Shown: positions 36,052-47,002 of the stretch, piece by piece
Numbering within the stretch: position 1 is the first letter of the stretch
Layout of the letters: each line of letters begins with the position of its first letter
Assembly: GCA_018340375.1 (NCBI GenBank)
Contig: JAFFJZ010000081.1
Span: 248,001 to 312,000 of the forward strand
Length of the DNA: 64,000 nt
DNA from: Gonatopus flavifemur
Lineage: Eukaryota > Arthropoda > Insecta > Hymenoptera > Dryinidae
Direction of reading: 5' to 3'
Translations under genes and position numbers: made by a program
Notes under the pieces: generated by a model
The model's database searches: none
Told to the model about the DNA's origin: nothing
The model's input: only the letters and a program-made list of their open reading frames with translations

Positions 36052-39000
36052 CTATACATCCGTCAAAAGTTGATTCACAAAGCCCGCAACCTTTACAATC
36101 TTGTACAATTTATCAAAGGTGTCCCAAGATAAGTCATAAATGCCCATTCCTCCCAATCGTTTTGATTTTAGGTATTCAATTTTGCATTGGATAGTTTTAC
36201 GGCTCTCATAACTAGCCCACACGTAATCGAAAATTTCAGGCAATTTGCCAACTCGATAAGCTCCTACTTGATACGATGAATTATTGATTACATGATTTTT
36301 CCATCTCATTACGAACCTCCTCGAAGGCTGTGCACCTATATTCATTCTCCACGAATGACATGTTTCAGAATAAGCAAGTAAACCTTTGGTTCGAGAATAA
36401 GGTCCTCCCATAGCTGGTCCTTGCGCATTTTCCACAGGTGGATGCAGACTAGGATTAACCAAGTGAGATCGGATTGTCCAAGTTCGTGAAAACGTTGGTA
36501 TTACTATGACGATTTTTCTTGAAGGCATCCCTTCGCTCAACCAATACCTTGAATTTTAATCATAGAATTTAATATCATATTCTCAGAAAAAATATTCAAA
36601 TTTTGATATCTCACTTCACGTCAGTATCTACGCTCAGTCTTTTCCGTGGGCCAACGTCATACAAAGGAGCAGTGAAATAGGCTACATTAGGTGAGATTTC
36701 AGGAGTCGTGTAGTCGAAGGCCAATAAATGAACGGCTCTCAATGATCTGGCCAAGTGTGTGATGTTGAAGATCTCTATTGAATAATGTGATATGGAAATG
36801 AGGGACATGATTTCATAATCCGGTGTAATATCGTTTTTAGCAACTTTTTTTCCTTCACCTACTCAAGCGTGTGGGTTGGGGAAATGTCCAATTTCCCCAA
36901 TTCACCAAAGCTTAGTAGACCCAATTCTACCACACCTTTGTGGAAAAAGTCTGGTCATTTACAAGTTTGTAACGCCTACGCTAATAAAAAACCAGAGACT
37001 GGTGAGTGCCTCGTAAGTATTTAGCAACTTGGCTAGTTTTTCGCTGGTACGAGCATTGCAAACTGATGAATGATTGGACTATTTTATCAGAGCAAATGTC
37101 TCGTTTAGTTCTATCCATGTCTACCGTGTAACGCCGACGCGTGTAATTTCATGAAAACTAACCTTCAGCCTTCGGTTGGTCACCAGGGCAAAAGAAGCAT
37201 ATGAATTTATTTTCCATCAAATTGTCATTCCTGCATCTTCAACATTTGAAACCTACGGTTTTGTGCGTCACAAACTTCATCTATTCCTTTTCCAAAAATC
37301 AAAAGTTGCGTGTTTATAAGTTTGCTGCATCCTCGATGAATAATATTGAAAAATCACCTCGGTTTTGAGGGTGACCCACAGAGGGTTACGTCGCGACGTT
37401 CTGAAGACTCAATGAAGTATTCAGTAACATTATGTGATGCTGCACGGATCTTTGTAACCCTCTGTGGGTCACCCTCAAAACAGAGGTGATTTTTCAATAT
37501 TATTCATCGAGGATGCAGCAAACTTATAAACACGCAACTTTTGGTTTTTGGAAAAGGAACAGATGAAGTTTGTGACGCACAAAACCGTAGGTTCCAAATG
37601 TTGAAGATACAGGAATGACAATTTGATGAAAGTAAATTCATATGCTTTTTTTGCCCTGGTGACCAACGGAAGGTTGGAGGTTAGTTTCCATGGAATCACA
37701 TTGAGAAGACATTATGAAGACTTCCGAAGTAGCTGACCAAGTGATCATGGTCACGTTTTAACCAATCAAAACAGTTAAAAAGTGAACATGGTTACTTGGT
37801 TAGCTACTCCGAAAGCCTATAATAACGTCCTGTTGTGGATGGCGAGCACGTGTTCAGAACGTATTCAGGTGCACTAAAAGTGAAGATACAGTGTGACCTC
37901 TCAATAAGAACGCTCACTCTCTCCCTTCAAGACGTAGCAAAAATCGTTAGAACGAGGAAGAGGGCAAGCGTTCTCATTGAGAGGTCGCCCTGTATTTCAA
38001 ACATCTGACAAGTGTACTCCTTGTAGACCAAGTCTTGCAAAACCAAAATCACGTTTCTAAGACGTTTAGAGAATTTTCTATACTGTCTGGGGACTGGAGG
38101 TTGAAGTCCACGGCAGCTACCCCATCCGCTGATGCCTCAAAACGGTTGTGGCTACTCTCGTGGATGCTTAGGGAACGTGATCTTCTGTATAATTGACGAA
38201 TACGAACCTGGATCAGTTCGGGGCAATACACTGAGAGTAAGATGTTGTTGACGTTGAGATTCTGATTGTAGTTTCTCCTGCAAATTTTGAACTAAAGACA
38301 TAAATCTAAAGTCAGGAGAGATTTTCCGAATGAATTTAATTGAATCCGTGGACCGCGCCAAAGAACTTGGTTGCTGAGACATGCAATTCCGATTGAAAAT
38401 TGCAAACAGTCCATTACATGCACCATTTGCACGTCGTGGCTCAGCCTCTTCATGAATTGGATTAGTACCCACATGTGTTTCAAAAGGCCAAGACAAATCA
38501 ACTCCATCAAAATTGAAATATTTTACAACTCTTATCACCTGCTGAACCCAAGCTCTGCTCTCATCATCATTCTCAAGCTGTGAATAAATCATTAGATGAG
38601 AATAAAAACCTGTGAAGTAAAGCGGGATGAAATTATGCACTGTACCGTTTCACAACAGCACCAAATAGTATATGAAATCTCGGGCGCTCAAGGAAGATTC
38701 GGAAATCATCATTGAGTCTTCATATTCCCCTAGAATTACCGAGATTTTATGAATTATTCCATGCTGTAGTGAAGTGAAAAGGTGTACCATCTCATCCTGT
38801 TTCATTCTACTCTAATAGATTGAACACATGATCGGTTTGGTGATTGCTGTATTTGGGATGATCATTTGCTGTGTGGAAAAAAACAGTATGAGAGTTCGGC
38901 AAAGGTCTCGGCCGAAGTCAATCCCAGAGTCTATACCATAGTATGAGTGCAATCCCCCTGAAGGCCGTTTCCCATACTGTAATCCCATACTTCTCGAAAA

Positions 39001-42000
39001 CCAAGTGAGATATGGGAGAGACTATGCCCGTTACTGCAATACCATTATAAAGTCGGAGTATGGGTGAGACGATCTCTCAAACTGCTTAAATATATCAGGA
39101 CCTTGAATAAGTTCTCGCTGTTTTTTTTTACAAAATAGAAACTTTATTTGAAATATAAGGAACAAACACGTTTCATTCAAAGTGTTGCCCATCACCAGAG
39201 ACCACTTTCTCCCATTTTTCTGGCAGTATATGAATTCCGCGGTAGAAAAACGACATGTCTTTTGAGGATATCCAAGAATCGACCCATTTTTTAGCTTCTA
39301 CGTAAGAATGAAAAGGCTGGTCAGCTGAGCCATGTGCCATCGAACGGAATAGGTGACGATCGGAAGGGGCTATGTCTGGTGAACATGGCGAGTGGGGTAG
39401 AACTTGCCATCGGAGCGTTTCCAGGTAGGTTTTTACTGGTTTTGCAACTTGAGGCAGAGCGTTTGTCATGTAACAAAATCACTTTGTCGCGTCTCTTCTC
39501 GTATAGCGGCCGTTTTTTCTCAGGGCACAACTCAAATGCATCGATTGAAGTCGGTACCGATCCCCCGTGATAGTCTCATTCGGTTTGAGCAGCTCATAAT
39601 GAATTACACCCTGCTGGTCCCACCAAATACAGAGAAGAAGCTTCGAACCATGAATATTCGGTTTTGCGGACGATGTTGATGCATGGCCAGGCTTACCCCA
39701 TGATTTTCTACGCTTTTCTGCCATTGGAGTAGTAGTTTATACATGACAAAACGTCGTTCGATGTCTTTTGGCTTCAATTCATACGGCACCCAATGTCCTT
39801 GCTTCTGGATCATTCCTAACATGTTCAAACGTTTTGAAACAGTCAACTCATCAACTTGTGATTGTTTTCCAAGTTCTGCTAGCCTCTGAGATTGGTTTTC
39901 ATCGAGTAATTCCCCCAATTCTCTGTCTTCAAATTTTTGTGGTACGCCAGAACGTTCTTCATCCTCAAGTTCAAAATCATCATTTGTGTAGCGTCGAAAC
40001 CAGTCTCTGCATGTCGTATCCGACAGAGCATTGTCACCATAAGTCTCAACAAGAATTCTATGTGCTTCAGCTGCAGATTTCTTTTGAATGGAGTAGTGCA
40101 ATAAAATTTCCCGCAAACACACTTTAGTTGGCACAAAAGTAGACATTTTCAAAACTAATAAACAATTACTCTGTCCACACCAAAGTGAACTATCATACAC
40201 TGAAATTTCAGGTTAGGTACAGTACTTCCTTGCAAATGCATTACCATCTGTAATGAAACGGCGAGAACTCATTCGAGGTCCCAATACTTCCTTTTTTTAG
40301 AGACAATTTTTGAAATTGTAACAGTCTGCTCTCTCACAGTGGAATGAAGTATGGGAACGACGATTTTCCAAACCCCAATCACGTACTCTTTCAAGGGTGG
40401 AACAGAGTGTGGGAAAGACGATTTCTCAAACTGGGAAAAACGATTGACTAAATCAGTATAAAAATCAAATCTGAGAACAAAAACCCTCAAAATTTTCCGA
40501 CTTGAGACAAATGATACAATGGAAATTACAAAATTCTAGTAAATCAATCTGTTAAATTATCTGAAATTTCAAACTTGAATAGAAGGATGAACACCGTCCA
40601 AATTTTTCACCCTGGGAATGATCTCTTCTCCATTAGAACGCATCTGAAAGCAATGGATTTGTCGCAGTTTGGGAAATTGTTTCATCCATACCCCATTCCG
40701 CTCTGAGGGAGTACATCATCATCATCATCATAGAGTAATCAGTCTTATGACTGGTTTGATGAAATCCTCCAACCCTGTCCATTATCCGCTAGACTGAGGG
40801 AGTACATCGTCAATATTTGGGAGATCGTCTGAACACTATTCCATTGCACTTTCTGGAGATACATGTTACTGTTCAATGAATCGTTTTTCCCATACTGTAT
40901 TCCGTTTCAAAAGAATACACTTCTGCAGTTTGAGAAATCGCCTTTCCCTTACTCTGTTTCGCCCTTGAAAGAGTGCGTGATTGCGGTTCGGGAAATCGTC
41001 GTTCCCATACTTCATTCCGTTGTCAGAGAGCAGACTGTTGCAGTCTCAAAAATCGTCTTGCCCATACCCTATTCCGCTCTAAGGAAGTATATTTTCGCAG
41101 TTTGAGAGATTATCTCACCTATACCCCCACTTTGTAATGGTATCACAGTAACGGGCATAGTCTCTCCAATATCTCACTCGGTTTCCGAGAAGTATAGGAT
41201 TCCAGTATGGGGAATGGCCTTTAGCGAGATTCCACCTATACTATGGTATAAACTCTGGGATTGACTTCGACCAAGACCTTCACCAAACTCTCTCCCATAC
41301 TGTTCCGTTCCAAATTTTCTGTCTCCACAAAATCCATTGCAGATCACGTATATCATCATTTCAATTGAGAATCAATGAAAGTATATGCAGTAGATACGAA
41401 ATTCGAGATTATTCCATGAGTGTTCCTGGGTGTGAAACTAAAGTGGGTTGAATTTGACAGTCGGATTTCTTAGGAGCGTGGCCGATTCACCTTTGGATGA
41501 CGTTTTTCTTTTTCAGGAGAACCACTATTCTGGACTACTGATTCTGAAAGGATGTAGAATTCTATGACCGTTGTTCTTTAACGTCCTTTATCGTTGGTCT
41601 GGGTTTAGTCGAGAGAAGAGATCCATGGCTTCGTATGGAATATCTCTTGAAGTAATCAGCGAGGCCATAATTCATTCAATACCTTTTTCATGTAAATTGT
41701 ACTCTCTGTGCACAAAAATATCAAGGCGCATTCAGGACATAGAGTGGATAGTTAGATCATCTTGAAAGTGGAGCGTGAGTTCAAGACCTTGAAGAAGATC
41801 GGGTTCTCTCCTCTGAGTCGAAGGATTTTTATTCAAGTCCTTGCAGAAACCATAAACCACAATAGTAACTCTCTTCAGAAAAACACATGTCACCCAAGGG
41901 TGAATTGGCCACGTGGAAAATGTAGAAAATACCATATGCACGGAAAAAAATGTTCAGCTGTATCAGCTAGATTTTATCTATCATAGCTAGATATTTTGCT

Positions 42001-42866
42001 GCAGCAGCTGTAATTTAGCTGGTACAGCTAAACATTTTTTTCCGTGTGGGACGTTGAGCCTGTAGATTTTGAGCCGCTGGCTATTTATATTTCAAGCTGT
42101 TTCATTTTAACTATTCAAGGAATGGTAGATATATTTCCCATACCACAGTGATGCCAGGAAATAGGGTGTGGACCGAAAAATCACCCCCTCTACAGTAAAC
42201 ACTTCAAAAGCTTTGTATGCATGTGAGTCACACGTATACGAAAGTTTCATTGCGTGAACATAGTAGAGGAGCTGATTTTTTGATCCACACCATCTTTCCT
42301 GGCATCACTGCCATACCAACATTTCGGAGTCATCTCAATGGAGAACAGAAATACCGGATCGATGAATATCAGAGTAAAATCATTCTTCGCGAATGTAATA
42401 TTGATGATACTTATAAATCATGAACTTAAAAAAATATACTCACTATTCGAGAATAATCTTCTACTGGACACTCTTCATAAACGGAACATCCAACACCAAA
42501 ATAAATTTTGTATCGGTGTTGTGTCGGATACAATGATCTAATTGCTATCACGTTACTCAATAATTTCAAATCAGCATCTGGCAGTAATTTTCGTTCATTG
42601 CTTTTCACATGGAAAAACCCAACAATCAACCGAGAGCACAATAACAAATCTGAAGTAAGATTACGTTCGTCGTAGTGTGCGCGTCCTTAAAAAAATACAT
42701 TTCACCAATCACTGGTATTTGGAGAATTTTTCCTTCTCTAATTCTCACCTTCTTTGGTAGTTGACGATACATCCCAATAACATACACGTGAGTTACTCGA
42801 AATCAAATTGAAACATAGCGACAATATGCAAAGAACAAGAGAAATGAAGTTCCTTTCTGTCATCAT
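36052..42866 (-). CDS. IDGF-like chitinase-family protein, gene 2
   Basis: Exons (minus strand): 42866-42749, 42685-42444, 38577-38208, 36774-36615 and 36547-36052, giving 461 residues. Exon lengths 118, 242 and 160 and introns 1 (63 bp) and 4 (67 bp) equal those of gene 1; exons 3 and 5 differ by whole codons. It has a signal peptide (ISLVLCILSLCFNLISS) and then RVCYWD. GH18 motifs: SRLIVGFFHV, KIYFGVGC, FNFDGVDLSWPF, LSVLPRTD, AVHLLAFDY, YFTAPLYDVGPR, GMGIYDLSWDTFD. Pro replaces the catalytic Glu at 151 while Asp147 is kept. The exon 3 donor is the weak CCAG|GTTCGT, at the homologous site. Intron 2 (3.9 kb) carries a foldback with a nested mariner and a hAT MITE; intron 3 carries three further inverted-repeat elements. 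No stop or frameshift was found. Confidence 0.85.
37142..37702. repeat. Foldback element with about 245-bp arms
   Basis: Arms 37142-37386 and 37452-37702 are near-perfect inverted repeats around a spacer of about 65 bp. The inner ends are GTGACCCACAGAGGGTTAC and GTAACCCTCTGTGGGTCAC. It lies in intron 3 of IDGF gene 2. No target duplication could be defined. Confidence 0.8.
37721..37816. mobile_element. Hairpin MITE, CTTCCGAAGTAGCT termini
   Basis: The halves pair almost fully: CTTCCGAAGTAGCTGACCAA at the left and its complement ending CTACTCCGAAAG at the right, centred on CAATCAAAACAG. A decayed half is at 35430-35485. Confidence 0.6.
37889..37992. mobile_element. 104-bp Tigger-derived MITE
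   Basis: Ends CAGTGTGACCTCTCAATAAG and CTCATTGAGAGGTCGCCCTG match those of the Tigger element at 20075-23656. TA flanks both sides (37887-37888 and 37993-37994). Only terminal and subterminal sequence remains, so it is a non-autonomous derivative that could be mobilised by that transposase family. Confidence 0.85.
39095..40284 (-). mobile_element. Mariner element, mauritiana-like, nested (1190 bp)
   Basis: Inverted ends: TCAGGACCTTGAATAAGTTC at the left and, on the minus strand, TTGGGACCTCGAATGAGTTC at the right, flanked by TA on both sides (39093-39094 and 40285-40286). The opposite arm of the surrounding foldback preserves an unoccupied version of the insertion site (AAATATACTTCC), confirming the ends. 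Confidence 0.9.
39173..40146 (-). pseudogene. Mariner transposase pseudogene lacking the first catalytic Asp
   Basis: Starts MSTFVPTKVCLREILLHY at 40146 and runs through ERSGVPQKF and LKPKDIERRF. Then the GDEKW block carrying the first Asp is missing: the next recognisable residues, in another frame, are KRRKSWGKPGHASTS and IWWDQQGVIHYELLKP. After a stop and a further frame change comes the C-terminal part with SPDIAPSD (third Asp) and LPEKWEKVVSGDGQHFE. The family is related to, but distinct from, the 5489/61339 pair. Confidence 0.85.
42146..42310. mobile_element. hAT-type MITE (165 bp)
   Basis: CAGTGATGCCAGGAAA at the left and TTTCCTGGCATCACTG at the right are perfect inverted ends. The 8-bp target duplication CCATACCA is perfect (42138-42145 and 42311-42318). 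It lies in IDGF gene 2 intron 2, about 130 bp from exon 2. Confidence 0.9.
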
Positions 42867-43330
42867 CGCTTTCACATTCAATATGTACTAATGAGAACTA
42901 ACAGAGAATATTTGCACATTCGTAATGTCACGATGAACACGGAAAATCCTCAAAAGTATAATAGCTGTAAGCCGAATCGGATTAGGAATCGATATTTTAT
43001 CGTGAACACAATACATACACTCTCATGTTGCATCGCTATTAAATCGACAGTAAAGAGCTTGAAAAATATTGTCGAAGTTGATAAGAAATGAAATATGTTT
43101 CTAAAATATTTTCAAATAGTTTTTTTTCAAAGGAAATTACATTGTTGACCTTTATAATACTGTTGAAGGGGAACATCTCTTCGGGAGATTAAGCTACTCT
43201 TATCATTCTATAAAACGGAATGGAAAAGGAAGTTTTTATATTTGTTTGATCGGAATTATAAACTGTGTAATATTACAGATGTGCAATGCCTTCTTCACAT
43301 CTTTACCTGAAACGGAAACCAAATCATTTG
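42867..43330 (-). promoter_or_regulatory. 5' flank of IDGF gene 2, duplicated with the gene
   Basis: Homologous to 33437-33900 upstream of gene 1 in the same order and orientation. Promoter elements were not resolved. Confidence 0.5.
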
Positions 43331-44416
43331 CGATTATGCATGGGAACTGCTACGGATTCATGTTGAAATTATCTAAATCGGAAAAATGACCCACTAGTAG
43401 AAAATTCGAACTTGTCAGGCTGCGATGATACCGACTGTTCCTATTTGGGATCAGGGCTGGTGTCAAGGCTCTCGCCACTCCACGCGAGATTGAATTTCAC
43501 CCTACCCCCCTTGGTTAAGGGATAGTTGGATAGCTAGAAAAAACACGGAAAGGTCTTCGTTCTGAATTTCCTTGGATCAGCATCTACTTCTGCCGCCCCT
43601 GACGGCCGACCGGATTGCCCTGCCCTGGCGCCGGCTCTATTTAGCGCAAGTTGAACACACCCATTGATTCTCGCCAAATCTCATTGAAACTGGACCAAGA
43701 TCTGATTGAATTTCATTTGTCAATCAGATTTGATCAGATAAATGTATTTGTCCAATGTGATTCTGAATGAATATCCTCATATCTTATTGAATCTTGTACA
43801 ATGTTCTGACCAAATCCCGTGAAATTTCCTGTATTCAGATTCTATGAATTCTTTTAACCAGGGAGCGTTATCATTGTCCAACCTGCATGGTTTGGTAGGA
43901 CTCAATTGGTTCGTATGTGAACAAGTCCGAATGGGCTGTCGACCTGAAAGAGAATAGACCCGAAGGGAATTGAACCCGAAAAAATTCATAACTATGATGA
44001 TGATTGAAGCCCGACTAGTAACATGTGATTTTTCATGTTTAATTTCAGTCAGGTCTATTTTCTTCCGGGTCAACAGCCTATTCGAGGTTATTCACATATG
44101 GACCGATTGAGCTTTACCCATAATTTGTTCAACGAATTTCAGATGGAATTGATTTGAGTCGACAGAAAATCGGAGGTCAGTATCATGACATTGGATTCGT
44201 TAAAGTACCTACCACAATTATACGATGGTCAAACATGGTCACTGTACAAGCGAGACTCTATGATATTCACTGGAACCTAACGTGACACCCCCTCCCCTCA
44301 TATAGCACACTTGAATGTGGCATCCATCAGATATCCCAAGGATACCCAAATCTCCGTCCAATAGATCTTGATTGGATATCCTGAATTCCCCGGATATTCA
44401 ACGAAAATCTTATAGG
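43331..44416. other. Intergenic or intronic, repeat-derived
   Basis: Positions 43660-43870 are dense in CAATCTGATTGAATT/GATCTGATCAGA words and resemble 63200-63420. Positions 43900-44090 contain inverted blocks (AACCCGAAAAAATTC, TTCCGGGTCAACAG). Positions 44298-44416 are a partial relative of the 34259 MITE. Confidence 0.4.
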
Positions 44417-44809
44417 CCCATACAGCACTAAGAGGTTTTCTGAATGTGCGGGGAACGTGCTCACGTATACGGAGATAAGATTCAAACGAGGTCCGAGGAC
44501 ACGTTCTAGAAACGTCACGCGTATATTCCCGGTTTATACAAATGTCCCGTAGAACTCTATTCAAGTGAGCTCTACGTGCGACGTTGTGAGGATGTATTCA
44601 AGAATAAAAGATTCCGGTAATGTTGAACGGTGCCACGCATGTTCTCAAACGCACATTCGGGGAACATGATGAAATCGTTCCGTAGATAATTATGTTCTCG
44701 GAAGGTCTCTGAGAGTATCAAAAGTGTCCTGAATATTTAGAAAAAATACTTGAGAAGACAGAGAATCAAGGTTCCTGAAATGGTGAGGAAGCTGTTAGTA
44801 CTGTATGGG
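44417..44809. mobile_element. CCC-terminus MITE, CCCATACAGCAC type (393 bp)
   Basis: CCCATACAGCACTAAGAG at the left and CTGTTAGTACTGTATGGG at the right are inverted. The flanks (GG and TT) do not match. The interior repeats GAACGTG/ACGTTC words. Confidence 0.5.
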
Positions 44810-45680
44810 TTACCTTTTATGAACTTGTTCTCCCCTCCTCTGGGTACAACAGTATGAACGCAATCTGGATTTTTTCCTCGGCAGGTTGTCAGCTCTAAAC
44901 TCAGGTCTCAGAAGGGGTGTGGTGATAGATGCTGTTGATTCCAGAGGGAGGATTACCAGACACAGCACCCTGCTAAGAACGTCAGGCAGAACCGGTGAAA
45001 AAATTGTTGTCAAGCTTTGAACGAGTTTTGTCGCAGCGAATGTAATCTAAAACTGACGAACTTTCTATTCGATTCTTCATCCCAAAGTACCAGAATTAGA
45101 ACATTCTGTCAAAAAACGACGAAAATTTTGGTACCCGGTTGCGACAGGATGTTCCAATTTGGTAATTCCAGATGAAGACGGGTAGGATTTTTGTCAGTTT
45201 TTCACCGGGTTTGATATGACAAAAAAGTTCAAAGCCTGCACTCAATTTGTTGTCCAGGTCTGCCTGGGTATTTTCAGCAAAATAACACCAGAGGAATATG
45301 GGAGAAATCATCATACATTTCAATTCACTTCGAACATGAGTGAAGATTTATATCTATAAAAGGAAACAAGAACCCCGATATAATGTTCCGTGTCACGTTG
45401 GGAATCACGTGAAAAAATCGGTAACCTTCAGTGGCATAACAGAAATTCTGGAGACTTTGCCACAAATGTTGGGCACGTGTCAGAATCACTTACTGGGTAA
45501 TTCCCGAATGTATTCATTAATTCCTGATTGAATTCGATGAGGATCTCCTGCGAGGATCTGTTACAAGTCTTTGTCTTGAACTGTCCATTGTTATCTCGTT
45601 GCTCTCTTCGTTCAAACAATAAACCGCTTCGATGTATCAGCATACCTCATTAGAGCAAATTATAATATACCCCGTATATA

Positions 45681-47002
45681 CGAGGTGTGTTCAAAAAGTA
45701 AGGTGACTTTGTATTTTTAAGAAAAAATATTTATTTATTTATCAATATTTATGTTGTCCCCTTCAAAGTAATCCCCCTCAGATACAATACACTTATGCCA
45801 ACGGTTTTTCCAATCCTCAAAGCACTTCTCATAAGCACTTTTCGGTATAGCCTTGAGCTCTTCCAGCGATGCAGTCTTTATCTCTTCAATCGTTGCAAAT
45901 CTCCGTCCTTTCATAGGTCTCTTTAGTTTTGGGAACAAGAAAAAGTCACATGGGGCCAAATCCGGTGAATATGGTGGCTGAGGCATGATTGTGGTGTTGT
46001 TTTTGGCCAAAAAATCTCTCACAAGCAAAGATGAGTGAGCAGGGGCATTATCGTGATGCAAAAGCCATGAATTATTTTTCCACAATTCTAGACGTTTTCT
46101 TCGTATTGCTTCTCGCAAACGGCGCATAACTTCAAGATAATACTGTTTATTGACCGTACGACCATATGGTAAGAACTCCTGATGCACCACGCCATGGTAA
46201 TCGAAGAAAACAGTGGGCAAAACTTTGACATTTGATCGAACTTGGCGTGCTTTTTTCGGTCTTGGCTCATCTGGGGTCTTCCATTGGGACGATTGGACTT
46301 TGGGTTCGACATCATAACCATATACCCATGATTCATCACCGGTTATGACCCTTTTGAGTAAATCTGGGTCGTCGTTAACGTCATTCAACAGTTCTTGAGC
46401 GATGCTCATGCGACGGTTCTTTTGGTCAAAATTTAGCAATTTCGGAACAAACTTCGCTGACACACGTCTCATGCCCAAAACGTTAGAAAAAATTTCATGG
46501 CACGAGCCAAGCGATAAACCAACATCCTCAGCAACTTCTCTGAGAGTGATTCGACGATTTTCCAAAACAATTTTCTTCACTGCTTGAACGTTTTCATCAG
46601 TTGTTGACGTGCTTGGGCGTCCAGAGCGAGGCTCGTCATTGGCATGTTCCCGGCCATCTTGGAAGAGTTTGTACCACTTGTAAACATTTTTTTTACTCAG
46701 AACAGTTCCACCGTATGCTACTGTCAACATTTTAAGTGTTGCGGAGCACTTTATTTTATTTTTTACACAAAATTTGATGCAAATCCTTTGATCCATATTT
46801 TTCGATAGCAAGAAATCGCCGAGCACGCAAAACACTTATAACCTTTACGCCTCTCACAACCAAACGAAAAATGCTATACACTTGAAACTTGGTACAGATG
46901 TTCGGGAAGAGTGTGCCAACATAACAAAACAAAAAAATCGATAATCGAAAGTACGTTGCCCGCGAAATTTGAAAAGTCACCTTACTTTTTGAACACACCT
47001 CG
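45681..47002 (-). mobile_element. Mariner element, apparently intact (1322 bp)
   Basis: Ends CGAGGTGTGTTCAAAAAGTA (45681) and its exact complement ending 47002 are perfect over at least 29 bp and flanked by TA on both sides (45679-45680 and 47003-47004). It contains an uninterrupted transposase frame. Perfect ends, a perfect target and an open frame make it the youngest-looking element in the window. Confidence 0.95.
45735..46796 (-). CDS. Mariner transposase, full length, DD34D
   Basis: A 353-residue frame is taken from the Met at 46796 (MDQRICIKFCVKNKIKCSAT). The open frame extends upstream to 46835, but the downstream Met gives the usual mariner length. The N-terminal helix-turn-helix region is followed by DEPRSGRPSTST. 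The catalytic core has Asp in VITGDESWVYGYD, Asp in LLHHDNAPAHSS and Asp in SPDLAPCDFF, with 34 residues between the second and third. The C-terminus is WHKCIVSEGDYFEGDNI. Transposase binds the element's ends and does cut-and-paste insertion at TA. No lesion was seen. The subfamily was not assigned; it differs clearly from the other mariners here. Confidence 0.93.
   Translation of the reverse strand: MDQRICIKFCVKNKIKCSATLKMLTVAYGGTVLSKKNVYKWYKLFQDGREHANDEPRSGRPSTSTTDENVQAVKKIVLENRRITLREVAEDVGLSLGSCHEIFSNVLGMRRVSAKFVPKLLNFDQKNRRMSIAQELLNDVNDDPDLLKRVITGDESWVYGYDVEPKVQSSQWKTPDEPRPKKARQVRSNVKVLPTVFFDYHGVVHQEFLPYGRTVNKQYYLEVMRRLREAIRRKRLELWKNNSWLLHHDNAPAHSSLLVRDFLAKNNTTIMPQPPYSPDLAPCDFFLFPKLKRPMKGRRFATIEEIKTASLEELKAIPKSAYEKCFEDWKNRWHKCIVSEGDYFEGDNINIDK

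Larger units (their letters stand above)
38882..41304. repeat. Foldback element split by a mariner
   Basis: Left-arm sequence from AACAGTATGAGAGTT (38882) through AACTGCTTAAATATA resumes after the mariner at 40285. It pairs with a right arm running back from 41304 (CATACTGTT) to about 40860. The arms are about 80-85 percent alike by eye. Removing the nested mariner gives a foldback of about 1.2 kb. It lies in IDGF gene 2 intron 2. Confidence 0.75.
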
